From Panax quinquefolius (Eukaryota; Streptophyta; Magnoliopsida; Apiales; Araliaceae), in contig CM035166.1 of the NCBI GenBank assembly GCA_020205615.1, positions 85,454,862-85,518,861 of the forward strand: a stretch of 64,000 nucleotides of DNA, written 5' to 3'. Shown here one piece after another: positions 47,375 to 60,359 of this stretch. The notes under the pieces were generated by a model. The model made no database searches. It saw nothing but the letters and a program-made list of their open reading frames with translations, and was not told the DNA's origin. Both the position numbers and the translations under genes were made by a program. Every line of letters begins with the position of its first letter. The stretch's first letter is position 1.

Positions 47375-47672
47375 TTTGTTGTGTCACCACAAGGCAAGTA
47401 TTAAGTATTTAAGATGTTAATTTATCACATTTGATGCTTATAAAGAAAATTGAACAATATTGTTTTGTTGTGTCACCACAAGGACAATATTTTTCTTTTT
47501 TGAATATATGGAGTGCTAGGTTGGACTTAACTTGGATAATTTTGATTCGGATGTGCCACCACTTGATCAAAATAATCTAAGAGGCAAAATAGAAGGAGTT
47601 GCATAATTGATGTAATTGACAAGAGTTGTCTACCTATTTATTTATATATAGTTTGTTGTGTCACCACAAGGC
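47375..47672 (+). repeat. Three spaced copies of a small hairpin motif
   Basis: TTTGTTGTGTCACCACAAGG occurs at 47375-47394, about 47464-47483 and about 47652-47671; a looser form (GTGCCACCACTTG) lies near 47554. Each has complementary TTGTG and CACAA around a TCAC loop. Two copies are bracketed by short direct repeats: ACAATATT on both sides of the second, TATATA on both sides of the third. Confidence 0.7.
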
Positions 47673-47944
47673 TATATACATTTGAAATGGGATCCTTATT
47701 CTCTCTAGCAAATCTTTAATTAGATTTTGTCGAACTATATAAGTGAGGGTAATATAGTTTGAAGAAAATAGTGGGAGATACCAATTTAAAACAAGACCTA
47801 ATTTATTTTGGTAATTAATAAAAGAATGTATGCTAAAATATTGTTAATTATAAATTCATTTACAGAATTTTACAATGTCTTAATTACTAACACTGCGTAG
47901 CATATTAGATGCTAAATTAACCAGACCGAATTAAACGGATTGGT

Positions 47945-48714
47945 TAAGGAAATTGAGAATAGTTCTCACGGCTGAAAAGCTATCTTATGTCCTTAATACG
48001 CCTATCCCTGCAATGGTTGCAGATAATGCTTCTGAGGAAGAGATTGCTACTTTTAAAAAGTGGCAAGATGATGCATAGTTGGCTCAATGCATCATGCTCG
48101 CATCCATGAGTAACGAGCTTCAGCGTCAGCATGAAACTATGGATGCTCATACTATATTCCTGCACATCAAGTAGTTGATGGTGAAGAAAGTAGGACTGAT
48201 AGATATAAGATATCTAAGGAGCTCTTCCGATTTAGAATGACCAATGGCACTATAGTACAGACAAAAGTCCTTTATATAATCAATTTGATTGATCAATTAG
48301 GACAACGAGTTTTGTCATGGATGGAGAGTTGAGCCAAGATTTGATCTTGCACTCACTCCCGGACTCCTTTCATAATTGTTGTGAATTTTTCATATGAACA
48401 AGCTAGATATCAGCCTCACTGATTTGCTTAACATATTGAAAAATGTTGAGAGTCACTTTCCAACCAAGAAAGACCGAGTCTTATTGATAGGGGCCAAAGG
48501 ATCTTCTGAAAAGAAGAACGATTCTAAGAAGGGAAATATAAAGGCAAAAACAAAGGATAATAAGAACAAAACTGATACGGATAGCAAAGGAGTTTGCTTC
48601 CACTACAATAAGCCAGGACACTGGAAAAGAAACTGCGAGAAGCATCTTGCAGAGGCTAACCAAAGAAACTTAGTGAAGTTTGGTTTGCAATCTGACGCTT
48701 TTGTTCATGATTGA
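47945..48714 (+). pseudogene. Copia-2 gag remnant
   Basis: Capsid-type sequence in three frames: LTAEKLSYVLNTPIP, then CIMLASMSNELQRQHETMDA after a stop, then RTDRYKISKELFRFRM, and a nucleic-acid-binding zinc knuckle CFHYNKPGHWKRNC (48394-48714). In the knuckle the second cysteine of CX2C is a tyrosine. Stops and frameshifts occur throughout. Confidence 0.88.
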
Positions 48715-48839
48715 AATAAATTTTCTTTAAGTCAAGGTTCTACTAGGGTATTTGATACCGGCTTTGGTTATCATAAATATAGATTTATGAAGGGACCAAG
48801 CAGAAGTAGAAAGCTAAACAAAGATAAGCAATCCAATGT

Positions 48840-50211
48840 GTGGGAAATGAAGCAAAGGTTGCTACATTAGCCATAGAAACTTATAGTTTAGCACTGCCTA
48901 CAGGCAAGTCTATTAAGTCAATAAGTTGTTATTGTATTCCAGTTCTTGTTGGAAATATTATTTCATTTTATTGTTGGACAATGAAATCTTTGGTATTATA
49001 TTTAAGAACAATTGTTGTTCTATTTATAATAATAATAATGTTTTGTATAGAAATAGAATATTATTTAATGAATTTTATATACTTGCCTTACGTGAAAATA
49101 ATTTTGCAAATTGAACAAACTAGTATAAGAAAAGGAGACGATCATTCAAAGAGTTGAATGTATGTATTTATTGAAATACAAGTGTGAATTCTTTGAAAGG
49201 TTCAAAGAATTTAGAAGTGAAACAAATTGACAAAGTATTAAGATTCTTTGATTAGATCAAGGAATAAATACTTGTGCAATAAGTTTCTAGATCATCTTAA
49301 ATGGTTTTCTCATAATGGACGCCTCCTGATACACACTAATTAATTGATGTATCTGAAAGGAAAAATTGTACCTTGTTGGACATGGTACGGTCCATAATGA
49401 TTTTACCGACATTCCAGTATCCTTCTAGGATCATGTCCTAGAAATGGCTGCATATCTACGGAAAAGGTAACCTCAAAATCCGGCCCCAAGACTTCATAAA
49501 AGTTATGGACAGGGAGGATTCCTAATCTTAAGTATGTTAAGATAAGGGGTTATCCAACTTATGTGAAACGGTTTCAAAGGATAAGCTTGGGACAAGATTT
49601 GACATGTACAGATTTGTGGGATATCCTGAAGTAAGTTTAGGGTATATGTTCTATAATCCTACTTAGCAAAAGGTGTTTATTGAGAAACATGTTGCCTTCT
49701 AGGATAAAGATGTTTATCATTGAAGGGGCTAGTGGGAGGATAATAGATCTTGAAGAGTTTAAGAACCACAAATCACTATAAGTCAAATAAGAGGAACCTG
49801 TAGATAGACCTATTATACCACAACCGAATCGTAAATCTGGAATAGTACCGAAGATACCTAGGAGGTATGGATTCATCATGGATGATGATGATGAGGTATG
49901 GATTCATCATGGATGATGATGATGAGGTACGCATCATAGAAGATGATTATCCAGAGTTACATACGATGAGGTAAGAGTTCTAGTGTGTACAAAAGGGTCA
50001 GTGGGAGCGTCGTGAAATTTCTAGTATTATATGTTGATATACTACGGATGAGGAATAACATACCAATGCTACAATCAATAAGGATAAAGTTGTCTAAACA
50101 TTCCTCCATGAATGATTTGGGAAGAGTATCTTAATTGGGGATGCAAATCTATATAGATAGATTTAAAAGGATGCTCGACTTAACCCAAGGAACGTATATT
50201 CATTTGATACT
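48840..50211 (+). pseudogene. Copia-2 pol remnant: integrase C-terminal part and start of RT
   Basis: 48840-49160 matches the region between protease and integrase (VGNEAKVATLAIETYSL, NCCSIY). 49290-49560 in shifting frames resembles the integrase core end (HNGRLL, then TLLDMVR-like, PTYVKRFQ). 49640-49850 matches the linker (FYNPT, EKHVAF-like). 50010-50205 covers the RT palm region in broken form (LVLYVD, then MNDLG and KRML-L-QGTYI). The central integrase and most of RT are missing or beyond the insertion at 50212. Confidence 0.75.
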
Positions 50212-53200
50212 TGTGACACCTCCATATCCGGGTACTTTAATTCCACGGGATTTGGTGTTCACTGTATAAATATCATCTATCTATCTACCCATAATAAATG
50301 CAAACCATGCAATAGATAGAAATAATAATAAATCTCCCCTTATGGGGTTACATCAACTACATAATAAATACAATCCTAGGTTACTCTTAACCTTAAACAT
50401 CTGTGCGAAATCATAAACAATTAAGTCTTAAACAACATCATTAACTTAAGTCTAACCTAAATACATCATCAAATAAAATAACAAGTCTTCAACACTTGCT
50501 AACTTTGCCCTTGCCTTTACTAGTGGAAGGTTCGTCAATTCTTTCGTTCTTAACTACAATGTTATTATTAAACAAGAGTGAGCACTAATGCCCACAAGTA
50601 TAATAATGAAATAACAGTATAATAACATGCGAGTAAATCAAAGACATCTGAATAAAAGCTCAACTTTTGAATCAAGAATGAATAACAAGAAACAAAAGAA
50701 TTCTGAGGGTCATAAGACCTTGAACTATGTCCTAGGTTATCAAGGGTTATTCTTGAAACCTTTAACAGTCATAAGACTATGGACCTTTCTACTCGTACTT
50801 AGGGGGATCAACCCTTAGTACAACATCATGCACAATATCTTAACGCTAACGATAAATAATCCCTTTGCAGGTTGTTCATCTCATTTGACATTCGAGTCCG
50901 CACCAAAGGAAGTTTGGTTTCGACAATTCATCAAGGGTTCGTAAATTTAGAACGCTTATCAACTATGGACTAGTCGAATCAATAAGGGTTCGCTAGTCTA
51001 ATAAGGTTCAATAATAATGATATTCAAATTGAATAATAATCTCGTGAAGTATACAATAGGACAATTATTGTATAACCGAATCATGCTTTGAAAAGATAAT
51101 CAATCTTTAATATAACATTTGAACATGAATAATAATAATGATAATTTACTCGAGGTAATTAATAAACTTGAACAATAAATGACAAGTAGGGTTAGAAACT
51201 TGCCTCGTTCAGTAGGCTAAACGATTACTACTTCGCTTCACCACAAATCCTACACACATACCATATGTATTCACGATATTCATTAGTTACATTTTCACTT
51301 AATTATTTAATATAAACTCCACTTTATTTAACAAATCATTACCCTTCTAATTTAATTACTTAATTAAATTAGAATATTTTCATTCTCTTACTATTATTAC
51401 ACTTTAATAAATTATTTCATAATAATTTTCATCGAATATTTAATTTATTCCATAATATCTCAATTAAAATATTTAATTTATTTATAAATATTTTAATAAT
51501 AATTTTCATCGAATATTTATTTTATTCCATAATATCTCAATTAAAATATTTAATTTATTTTATAAATATTTTAATAATAATTTTCATCGAATATTTATTT
51601 TATTCCATAATATCTCAATTAAAATATTTAATTTATTTTATAAATATTTTAATAATAATTTTCATCGAATATTTATTTTATTTCATAAATATCTCAATTA
51701 AAATATTTAATTTATTTTATAAATATTTTAATAATAATTTTCACCAAATATTTATTTATTTATTTTTATTTTTATTTTTTTTTTTTTTTTTATTTTATTT
51801 TATTTATTTATTTTGATCACGTAAAGTGGTAATTTAGTTTGGTAACGTCACGTCGGGGGCGGGGTTACCCAAGCTCATTTTTTCATATTCATAGCTCATA
51901 GTCATGAAATACATAACAAGGCCAAATTAGGCCAAAATCAATCACACGTAAAATTATACATGAATATGGCCATAACTTCCAATTAGTTATTTTTTTTTAC
52001 ACTAATTTAGACTTACCCAATCATTGTAATACATATATAATCATTACTTAACCCATCTAGCATGATTTTTAACAAGTTACAACACATAATTTATAAAATC
52101 AACACATTTACTTTCACCGTTTTGATGTTCTTCAAGGTTTTGAAAATAAAACATGAAAATTTTCACTACTACGGATTCAAGTTATAACACCGAATCCGCT
52201 TATTTAAATTTTGGTCTCTTCCTATCAACATGCATAACAACATACAAGTGTAAAATTTAGGGATAATATACGATCATCAATACATAAAATACCACGATAA
52301 GGCCATATGACCAAAACCCAAACTCAGAATTTTGAAATAGCAAGTCATCGTATTATGAAACTTATGATATGGTTTACAAAATATATATAATTAAATATTT
52401 ATGTGATGTGCCATAACACATACAAAAACCCATAATCATTACTCCTATCTCAATTACAAGAGGCTTTATAAAGATGAATGAAAGCCATTTTCATAAAACT
52501 CAAATAACGTAAAAATAGAATTTGGTTTGGAGAAATTACCCAGAGTATAGATTAAGAAGAGGTGATCCAAGATGATCCTTTCACAATTACCTGATGATTA
52601 CACACTCACAATATCTCTAATTCTCACAAATTTTCTCTGATAAATTCTCAATCTCTCTCTCTCTCGCTTCTTCCGCACTTAGAATAATAAAAGAAAAGAA
52701 AAGAAAACGTCGTATTATAAGAACTCGACTGACGCGCAATAATGGTCAGTTAACCCAATCATGGGTAACTGCTAGTAACCCCCACTAAAGCCATGTTTGG
52801 CTAGCATAATAGATTTCAAAACTCCTTTAATTTAATAAAGCTTTATCATATAGTTTAATTCACGCCACACCCACTTTGCATAATAATTCATATATCTTAT
52901 TTAATATAAATAAAATATAATAACTTCTCATAAATTCACATAGTCATATATTTAATTTTCTCATTAATTAATTATATTAAATTATTAAATCTCTAATTAA
53001 TAAATAAATAAATTAGAATACCATCATGCTTAATTAAATAATTCATTTAATTCAATAAGTCGATATAATTACATACTTGATAATAAAAATCTCTCTACAT
53101 TAATTTAATAAATGTAACACATATAATTAAATTAATCTACCACAATCACGTCAATTAATTATTTAATCTAATAATTAAATCATCAAAAATATTTATTTAA

Positions 53201-53244
53201 TTCAATAAATATTAAAATTAATTACAAAATTCTCGCTCGTCACA
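50212..53244 (-). repeat. 3' LTR of gypsy-1
   Basis: 3033 bp between TGTGACGAGCG (53244, - strand) and GGAGGTGTCACA (50212). Collinear with 59141-59733 plus 62332-64000. It contains a 78 bp tandem array (51425-51745), a T-rich run (51750-51810) and a CT repeat at 52655-52666. Confidence 0.92.
51425..51745 (-). repeat. 78 bp tandem repeat, 3' LTR of gypsy-1
   Basis: Four near-identical units contain AATAATTTTCATCGAATATT, CATAATATCTCAATT and AAAATATTTAATTTATTT. Confidence 0.9.
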
Positions 53245-53259
53245 TCTTTTCCCCTTAAA
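53245..53259 (-). other. Polypurine tract of gypsy-1
   Basis: TTTAAGGGGAAAAGA on the - strand abuts the LTR start TGTGACGAGCG. A second purine-rich copy lies 80 bp upstream near 53310. Confidence 0.85.
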
Positions 53260-53389
53260 AGGATTCTCATCCCCGTAATCACGACTCAATAAATTCAACC
53301 TGCTACATTTCTCCCCTTACAAAGATTCTATCCCCGTAATCGATTACACATAATTAAGTAAATAAATGAGGGTAATTCTTCATCATATT

Positions 53390-56300
53390 CTCTTCGAAGT
53401 TCTAACGTAGCTTCGTCATTGTGGTTCCTCCAAATTACCTTAATGTAAGGTATAACTTTATTTCGAGAACTTGTTCTTTTCGATTACGACAATTTGGACA
53501 GAATTTCTTCGTAAGATAAGTCTTTCTCAAAATATAGGGGTTCATATTCAATTACATGTTTGTAATCTACCTTGTAGGTCGTAATACGTAAAACATGGAA
53601 GACGTTAGGACATTCTCGAGTGCCGGAGGTAAGGCTACCTCGCATTTAACTTCTCCGATTTTTCTCAAGACTTCAAAGGGTCCAATGAATCTGGGCTCAA
53701 TTTCCTTTCTTTCCTAACTCGATCTTCCCTTCCGTGGAGAGACCTTCAAGAAAACATAACTACCGATTCAAACTCGATATTTTTACGATGTGGATCAACA
53801 GATTTTTCTTCGTCGATCTTGAGCCGCTACCAATGTGTGCTCGGATCACTTTGATTATTTCATTCGCCCCGTTGTACTCAATTTCGCCCCAAGAATTGTC
53901 TTTCACCAACTTCATCCCAAAGAAAGCGGAGTTTCAGACTTTTCGCCATATAACGCTTCGTAGGTATAAAGATGCCTATACTAGCGTGGTAATCACTTGT
54001 TGTAGTCGAACTCTACTAAATCTGTAGGTGATCATCCCAATTTCCTTTCAAGTCCATCACATGTGCTCTCAACATATCTTCTAATGTTTCAAACGTTCTC
54101 TCACTTTGTCCATTCTGTTTGAGGGTGGTAAGTCAGACTCATTCGCAATTGCGCATCCATGCATTCCTCAAGACGCTTTTCCGTAAATTTGATGTGAAGC
54201 GCGGATCTTTATCGTAAATAATTGACACCGGCACTCCGTGTCTCAAACAATCTCTTTCACATATAACCTCGCTAACCGATCTAAGTTGAATCTGATTTTG
54301 ATTGGAAGGAAGTGTGCGGATTTCGTCTCACCATTAACGATAACCCATATCGTGTCGTAGCCTTTTCCGAGTCGCTTCAAGGCCAACCACTAAGTCCATT
54401 GTAATATGTTTCCATTTCCATTCTCGGGATTTCTAACGGTTGTAGTAATCCACCTTGGCCTCTCGATATTTCGCTTTTACTTTTCGATGTGTCGACACTT
54501 GGCAACACATTCTCGCAACATCGCGCTTCAAATTCGGCCACCGTAAATGTTGTCAAGATCTTGATACATCTTTGTACTACCGGGTGAATTGAATATCTCA
54601 AACTATGAGCCTCACTTTTAATTTCTTCCTTAATTTTCAGATCTTTGGCGGAATCCGCATTCTATTTTCAAATCTCTTTATTCTTTCCTTATCCATCTTA
54701 AATCTTGGTCGGTTCCTTCAGATATCTTCTTTGTCACCTTTTTACATTCTTCGTCCCCAAGTCGAGCCTCCTTTACTTTATCTAGTAGAGTTGTACAGAT
54801 TGCATCCGAAATAGCTTCTCATCAATCTCCATAGGATACTTCACTTCCAACCCAGCTTTTCTCCATTTTCGTAATTAGCTCCTCCCGAGCGCTTAACATC
54901 ATCAATTTCTCACACCCTTTCTACTTAAGGCATCAAGAACCACATTTGCTTTTTCCTGATGGTATAAAATCTCACAGTCGTAATCCTTAATTAATTCCAA
55001 CCATCTTCTTTCGACGATGTTCAAATCCTTCGTAAAAATATATTTTAGACTTTGTGGTCCGTGATATATTTCACACTTCTCCCCGAGATAGATAGTGCTC
55101 CAAATTTTTAGAGCAAAAACAATCGCAATTTAACTCCAAATCATGGTCGGGTAACCCTTCTCGTAATCCTTCAATCGTCGTGGATGCATACAATGAATGA
55201 CTTTTGCTTGTTTTGCATCAAGACACAACCAAGTCCTTTATGCGATGCATCACTATAAACAACAAAATTTCTCGTATCCTCCTAAGAGATAACATGGGCC
55301 GTGACTCAACCTCTTCTTCAATTCTTGAAAACTTTTCTCACACTTATCCGCCCAAACAAATTTCAAATTTTTCGAAAGTTAAATTCGTTAACTGAGTTAC
55401 GATCTTGGAAAAGTCTTGTATGAACCTTCTATAATATCCCGCCAATCCAAGAAAACTTCAGATTTCGATGGCGCCTCTACTGATCCCGCTTAATCACGAC
55501 TTCGACTTTGGATGGATCTACAGAAATTTCGTTTTTATCGATCACGTGCTCAAGAAATTGCACTCGTTCAATCCAAAATTTGCATTTCGAAAACTTGGCA
55601 TACAACTTTTCCCTTCTCAATACTTCCAACGTTAATCTCAAATGCTCTTCTTGTTCTTCTTTGGTTTTCGAATAGACCAAAATGTCATCTATAAATACCA
55701 CTATGAACTTGTCCAAAAACGGCTTGAACACACCATTCATTAGTCCCATAAATGCTGCAGGAGCATTCGTAAGACCAAACGACATTACTAAAAATTCGTA
55801 GGGACCGTATCGTGTTCTGAACGTAGTCTTTGGTACATCTTCCAGCCTCACCTTCAATTGATGATAACCGCTTCTCAAGTTTATCTTGGAAAAGTACCTT
55901 GCTCCATTCAATTGATCAAACAGGTCGTCGATCCTCGGTAATGGATATCTGTTCTTAATCGTGACCTTATTCAATTCTCTGTAGTCAATGCAGAGTCACA
56001 TCGATCCATCCTTCTTTTTCACAAACAACACCGGCCCCCCCCCCCCACGGAGATACGCTTGGTTGAATGTACTTCTTGTCCAATAATTCTTGTAGTTGTA
56101 CCATTAATTCCTTCATCTCTCATCGGTGCCATTAAGATGGTGCCTTCGATATATGGAGCGATTCCGGGCGCCAAATCGATTACGTAAATCTACTCTCTAT
56201 CCGGTGGAAGTCCTCGTAAATCGTCTAGAAATACGTCGACGAAGTCCCTCACAATCAGTATTTCTTCTACCTTCGGATTCTCTTTTCGACTATCGACTAT

Positions 56301-56650
56301 GTAAGCTAAGTATCCTACACAACCTTGTCTTAACAACTTCCCGCTCGTGCATCATCGCCGACAACTCGCTTGTTCAAGCGATTTGCTACCATAAAACACA
56401 ACCTTTGATGGAGTCATAAGGTTAATACGCTTCTTTTGGCAATCAATTATGTACTCGTAATTGAATAACCATCCATTCCCAAAATAACGTCAAATTCCCC
56501 AAGTCGAATAGGATAAGATCTACGCTCATGATATTACCCTTAATATCCACTCTACGCTTCTTAAACACGCATTTTAACAGAATTATCTCCTATTCGCTAT
56601 TTCTATATTCATGGGATATTCCAACTCATCCATAAACAAATCTAAACTAT
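53390..56650 (-). pseudogene. Gypsy-1 pol: protease, RT, RNase H, integrase, chromodomain-like tail
   Basis: Protease (56400-56690) reads LFD-stop-GAT, so the serine codon of the DSG triad is TAA, and later EFDVILGMD. RT (55477-55974) is open for 165 codons: [36 protein letters not shown]. The first catalytic aspartate (FSKID) is asparagine; the IDD pair is intact. RNase H (54940-55080) shows RRWLELIKDYDCEILYHQ. Integrase (53700-54620) shows GGLLQPLEIP and fragments, in shifted frames, of the core and GPFE region. The tail (53390-53480) is VIWRNHNDEATLE. Many frameshifts and a 12-base C run (56035-56046) in place of the SPWGAP segment upstream of RT make it inactive. Confidence 0.88.
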
Positions 56651-56699
56651 TAGCAAAGTCTTGGATATAAAGGAACAAGTAGCACCTTAATCAAATAAA

Positions 56700-57880
56700 A
56701 CATAAGCATTAATTTCATTGATCGGAATGATACCGACACCACATCACGAGATCGGATTGCATCCTCGCACCGTCATATTGAAAGTTCCTAGGCGGTTTAT
56801 TTGGTTTGTTGCGGTTGGTCCGGTGATGGTTAAGGCATTTCCACCGTTATTTCCCGGCTTCCTCCCCGATCCCGACCTCCCGATCCCTTCTTGGGACAAT
56901 CTTTTGCCAGATGGTCCTTCAACCACAAGTAAAACAAGCACCCTTCTTTGGTTTGGGCGGTTTGGTGCTATGTGGCCTTCCGTCCACAATTGTAGCACAC
57001 TCTTTTTCCTTTCATACAAACTCCCAGATGGGCTTTCTCGCAAGTCCGCATGCTTCGATTCTTTTCTTCCGACTACCTTGCCGATTCCTTGATAATGAGT
57101 CGTTGCTCCACCTTTTCTTCTCGATTGAAATTTCCACCTCTCGTGCCACTTCCATCGACCTTGTTATTTCCTTCACCTTCACTCTTTCTTCTTTTTTGAT
57201 CTTGATTGTACTTGGTCACCGTGATCGCTTCCTCCTTCAAATGAGGATGGCCTTTTCCAAAGATTTCCAGCAAACGTGTTTATTTGAAACATTGATACCT
57301 TTGTTGTACACCCAAGGCTTTAGTCCTCGCTCAAACCGTCCTCGCCTTCCTCTCATCCGTGAACTTGACACGGGCAAACCTTGCCAATTCGTTGAAGTTT
57401 AGCCGCATAGTCAGCACGCGCTCATATTTCCCTCGCTTCAACTCTAGAAATTGAACCTCCATCCGGTTCTCGTGAACTAGTTGGGAAATACATTTCAAAA
57501 ACATCTCTTTAAATCTCTCCCACGTAATTATACCTTCACCTCCTCGCACTTTGTTTGCTTGCCACCAATAGCTAGCCTCGACTTCAACATAAACGTTGCA
57601 AAAGCGGTCTTTCGGTCTTTCTAACCCTAGCAACGCCGAAAACCTTCTCCATTTCCATAACCCACGTTTGAGCCTCGATTGGGTTCATGGAACCTTTGAA
57701 CTCTGGCGGTCTCACCACCGCCAAGTCTTTAAACGTTGTGTTTGGTGGAGCTTGCGGTTGATTATTCATGGCTCCAGTCAGTAAGTTCACCAACTGCTGA
57801 ACGGGATTAGCGTTGGCATTATTGTTATTATTGGTTGACTATTCTTGAGCCAGGTGACGTTGTTTTCTTCTCCTCATGCA
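56700..57880 (-). pseudogene. Gypsy-1 gag with zinc knuckles
   Basis: The gag core (57331-57793) contains PPEFKGSMNPIEAQTWVMEM, then KVRGGEGIITWERFKEMF and VLTMRLNFNELARFA, a retrotransposon gag domain. Two knuckle remnants (56900-57010) read CYNCGRKA and DHLAKDCPKKG with the frame shifting between them. Upstream an Asn-rich segment lies near 57810-57835. Frame changes near 57600 and 57300 disable it. Confidence 0.88.
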
Positions 57881-59125
57881 TTTTTTCGTTAAATAAACGC
57901 TTATTAGAACTTTATTTATTTCTCTAAATAGTTAAGGCATTACTTAACAATTTAACATATTCATTTAACACATCATCTCAAACAACTTGATATATTTTCA
58001 TTCAAATCAAAAGTTTTAACATTAAACGATAAAGATAACTGCTATTTACATCAACTATCCTCGAATAAAGAATCCATGTGGATTAAAACATTCAAATATT
58101 CTTTCGTTCATAAACACATCAGAATTTACATCTAAAAACTAATTAAGTTCTTTACATAATTAAACAAATCATATCACTGCCGGTTAAGGTGCTGAATAGC
58201 CTTGCTACGCTCCTCTTCTAAGATGCGATACATTGTCCTGCGATCCATCATGTATAATGGTAGTCCTTCGAACTGGATTGGGTACCTCAAAACTCGATCT
58301 TGGGTTTCATTCATTGCCTTGTTAAGTGTAGAGTACGTTTCCCCAATCTTCGTTTTGTTTGCACGACTATCATCCCCGTGACGATCATTTCGACGCGATT
58401 CTCTTACCCAACCTTCCTCTCGCTATGTTCGACCTTTGAGAGGTTTCCTTTAGTTCCTTCTCGGTTTTTCTATCTCCTCGGCCTTATCTTCGGGTTTGAC
58501 CCTTCTCAAGGACCAAATCCCATTCTACATTTGCCACCGAGAGTGAAGAGTCGAAATCTCCTCTCCTTCTCCTCAGAGTAATATCTGTCAATAACCACCG
58601 CTCGCCACCAAACTCGGACCTCGTCTCGTAACTCCATCGCTACGGTCAGATAACGTGTCATACATCTCAAAGATCAACGGTACCGTGGCAACTCCTCTTC
58701 TTCCTCTTCCTCTTCCTCAACAAATTCCTCCTCGGGATCCTCCTCAGATTAGTCTCTGCCTCATGCTCCCGACCAACAACGGTGATCAATGGAGATGACT
58801 TCTCTCTGTATCACCGCTGCTCCCTAACGACATGAATGTCTGGGGCTCCTCCTTTGTTTGCAGTTTATAGGTACACGGGTTCTTCCTCCCCAACTTGACT
58901 AGCTTCTCCAACATTCGACATCCCGACACAAAAATTTTAAGTTTTAGTTACTAAGTCGTATCATTTAACGATACTTTAACACATAAACACATAAGGTCTT
59001 TTATTATCTTCAATGAATTACATAAATTCATTTCTTATAACTCGATAAGAGTTTTCCATCACTATCTTCTTTCTATAAGGCTACTACCTAAGGTTGTTCC
59101 CCACCTAAGGTTCATAACCTCATGA
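57881..59125 (-). other. Gypsy-1 leader / gag 5' extension
   Basis: Mostly broken frames. A GAGGAAGAGG-type run on the - strand (58695-58740) encodes consecutive glutamates next to a Leu-Pro-Arg stretch, comparable in character to the acidic run of element A at 2647-2685. The significance of that similarity is unclear. Confidence 0.45.
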
Positions 59126-59140
59126 CTTTGATACTAACTC
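59126..59140 (-). other. Degenerate primer-binding site of gypsy-1
   Basis: GAGTTAGTATCAAAG on the - strand lies just after the LTR end GGGGTGTCC. It fits TTGGTATCAGAG with a G-to-A change and a CAGAG-to-CAAAG change. Confidence 0.65.
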
Positions 59141-60359
59141 AGGACACCCCAAACCGGGTACTTCAATTCCACAGATTTGGTGTTCATCAGATAAATATCA
59201 TCTATCTATCTACCCATAATAAATGCAAACCATGCAATAGATAGAAATAATAATAAATCTCCCCTTATGGGGTTACATTAACTACATAATAAATACAATC
59301 CTAGGTTACTCTAACCTTAAACATATGTGCGGAATCATAAACAATTAAGTCTTAAACAACATCATTAACTTAAGTCTAACCTAAATACATCATCAAATAA
59401 AATAACAAGTCTTCAACACTTACTAACTTTGCCCTTGCCTTTACTAGTGGAAGGTTCGTCAATTCTTTCGTTCTTAACTGCAATGTTATTATTAAGCAAG
59501 AGTGAGCACTAATGCCCACAAGTATAATAATGAAATAACAGTATAATAACATGCGAGTAAATCAAAGACATCTGAATAAAAGCTCAACTTTTGAATCAAG
59601 AATGAATAACAAGAAACAAAAGAATTCTGAGGGTCATAAGACCTTGAATTATGTCCTAGGTTATCAAGGGATATACTTGAAACCTTTAACGACTATAAGA
59701 CTATGGACCTTTCTATCAGATTTTAGGGGATCTCAGAAGACCCCAAACTTTTATAAATAAAGATGAATTTTTCTATAAATATTATTTTTGAATATTATGG
59801 AATAAATTTGATATAATGTTATAGTTGTGGGTAATATTTATAAATTTTGCAAAGTATGCAAGTTGTTATAAAATATTCGTTTTGGTCGGGGAATATTCTT
59901 TTTGTTAGGAATATTAAATACAATGGCTCAATCATTGGTGGACTCCATAATGTAATTATTGTCGGATTGAGAAAGCGACAAAAATATTTTATAAAAATAA
60001 CTACGGAGGTGTTACCGTTTAAACTGTTGAACTACCTGGTGGTAAAAACAAGAATACGCTGTGGTAGTTGCATAGTAGCACACGGTATTTATTATTGATG
60101 CTTACGTGAGAAGTCACTCATTTATGCTCAATTATTACTCACTGATAATTCTGCATCATATCTCTTATATTATTGATTCAATTATTGTCACAAGATCATC
60201 ATCGTATAATATGTTATAGTATTAAATCAATAATTGAGGCGACAAGTTATAAATGATTAATAATTGTTGAAAGATTAAATATGTGTTGATGAAAAAAAAT
60301 GATTTGTGGTAAGTTTGATTATTTTATGGGGGCTCATATGTCATCATCTAAGAGTCTCT

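Larger units (their letters stand above)
45402..47944 (+). other. AT-rich leader of copia-2
   Basis: 2.5 kb with no conserved frame, carrying three repeat types listed separately and AT runs at 45903-45926 and 47180-47222. Unusually long for a copia leader; may include later insertions. Confidence 0.5.
44262..50211 (+). mobile_element. Ty1/copia retrotransposon copia-2, interrupted on the right
   Basis: 5' LTR, primer site, long AT-rich leader, gag and pol remnants follow in order on the + strand. At 50212 the RT region is broken by the gypsy-1 LTR; the rest and the 3' LTR are outside the window. Coding parts contain many stops and frameshifts. Confidence 0.85.

Noticed and set aside
47375..47672. 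Spaced hairpin repeats as a CRISPR-like array
   Set aside because: Only three copies, irregular spacing of about 90-190 bp, inside a retrotransposon leader.
53734..54027. 97-codon + strand open frame
   Set aside because: Antisense to the gypsy-1 integrase region; no motif.
56718..57402. Long open frames on the + strand of 124 and 163 codons
   Set aside because: They are antisense to gypsy-1 gag, which has recognisable gag and zinc-knuckle motifs on the - strand.
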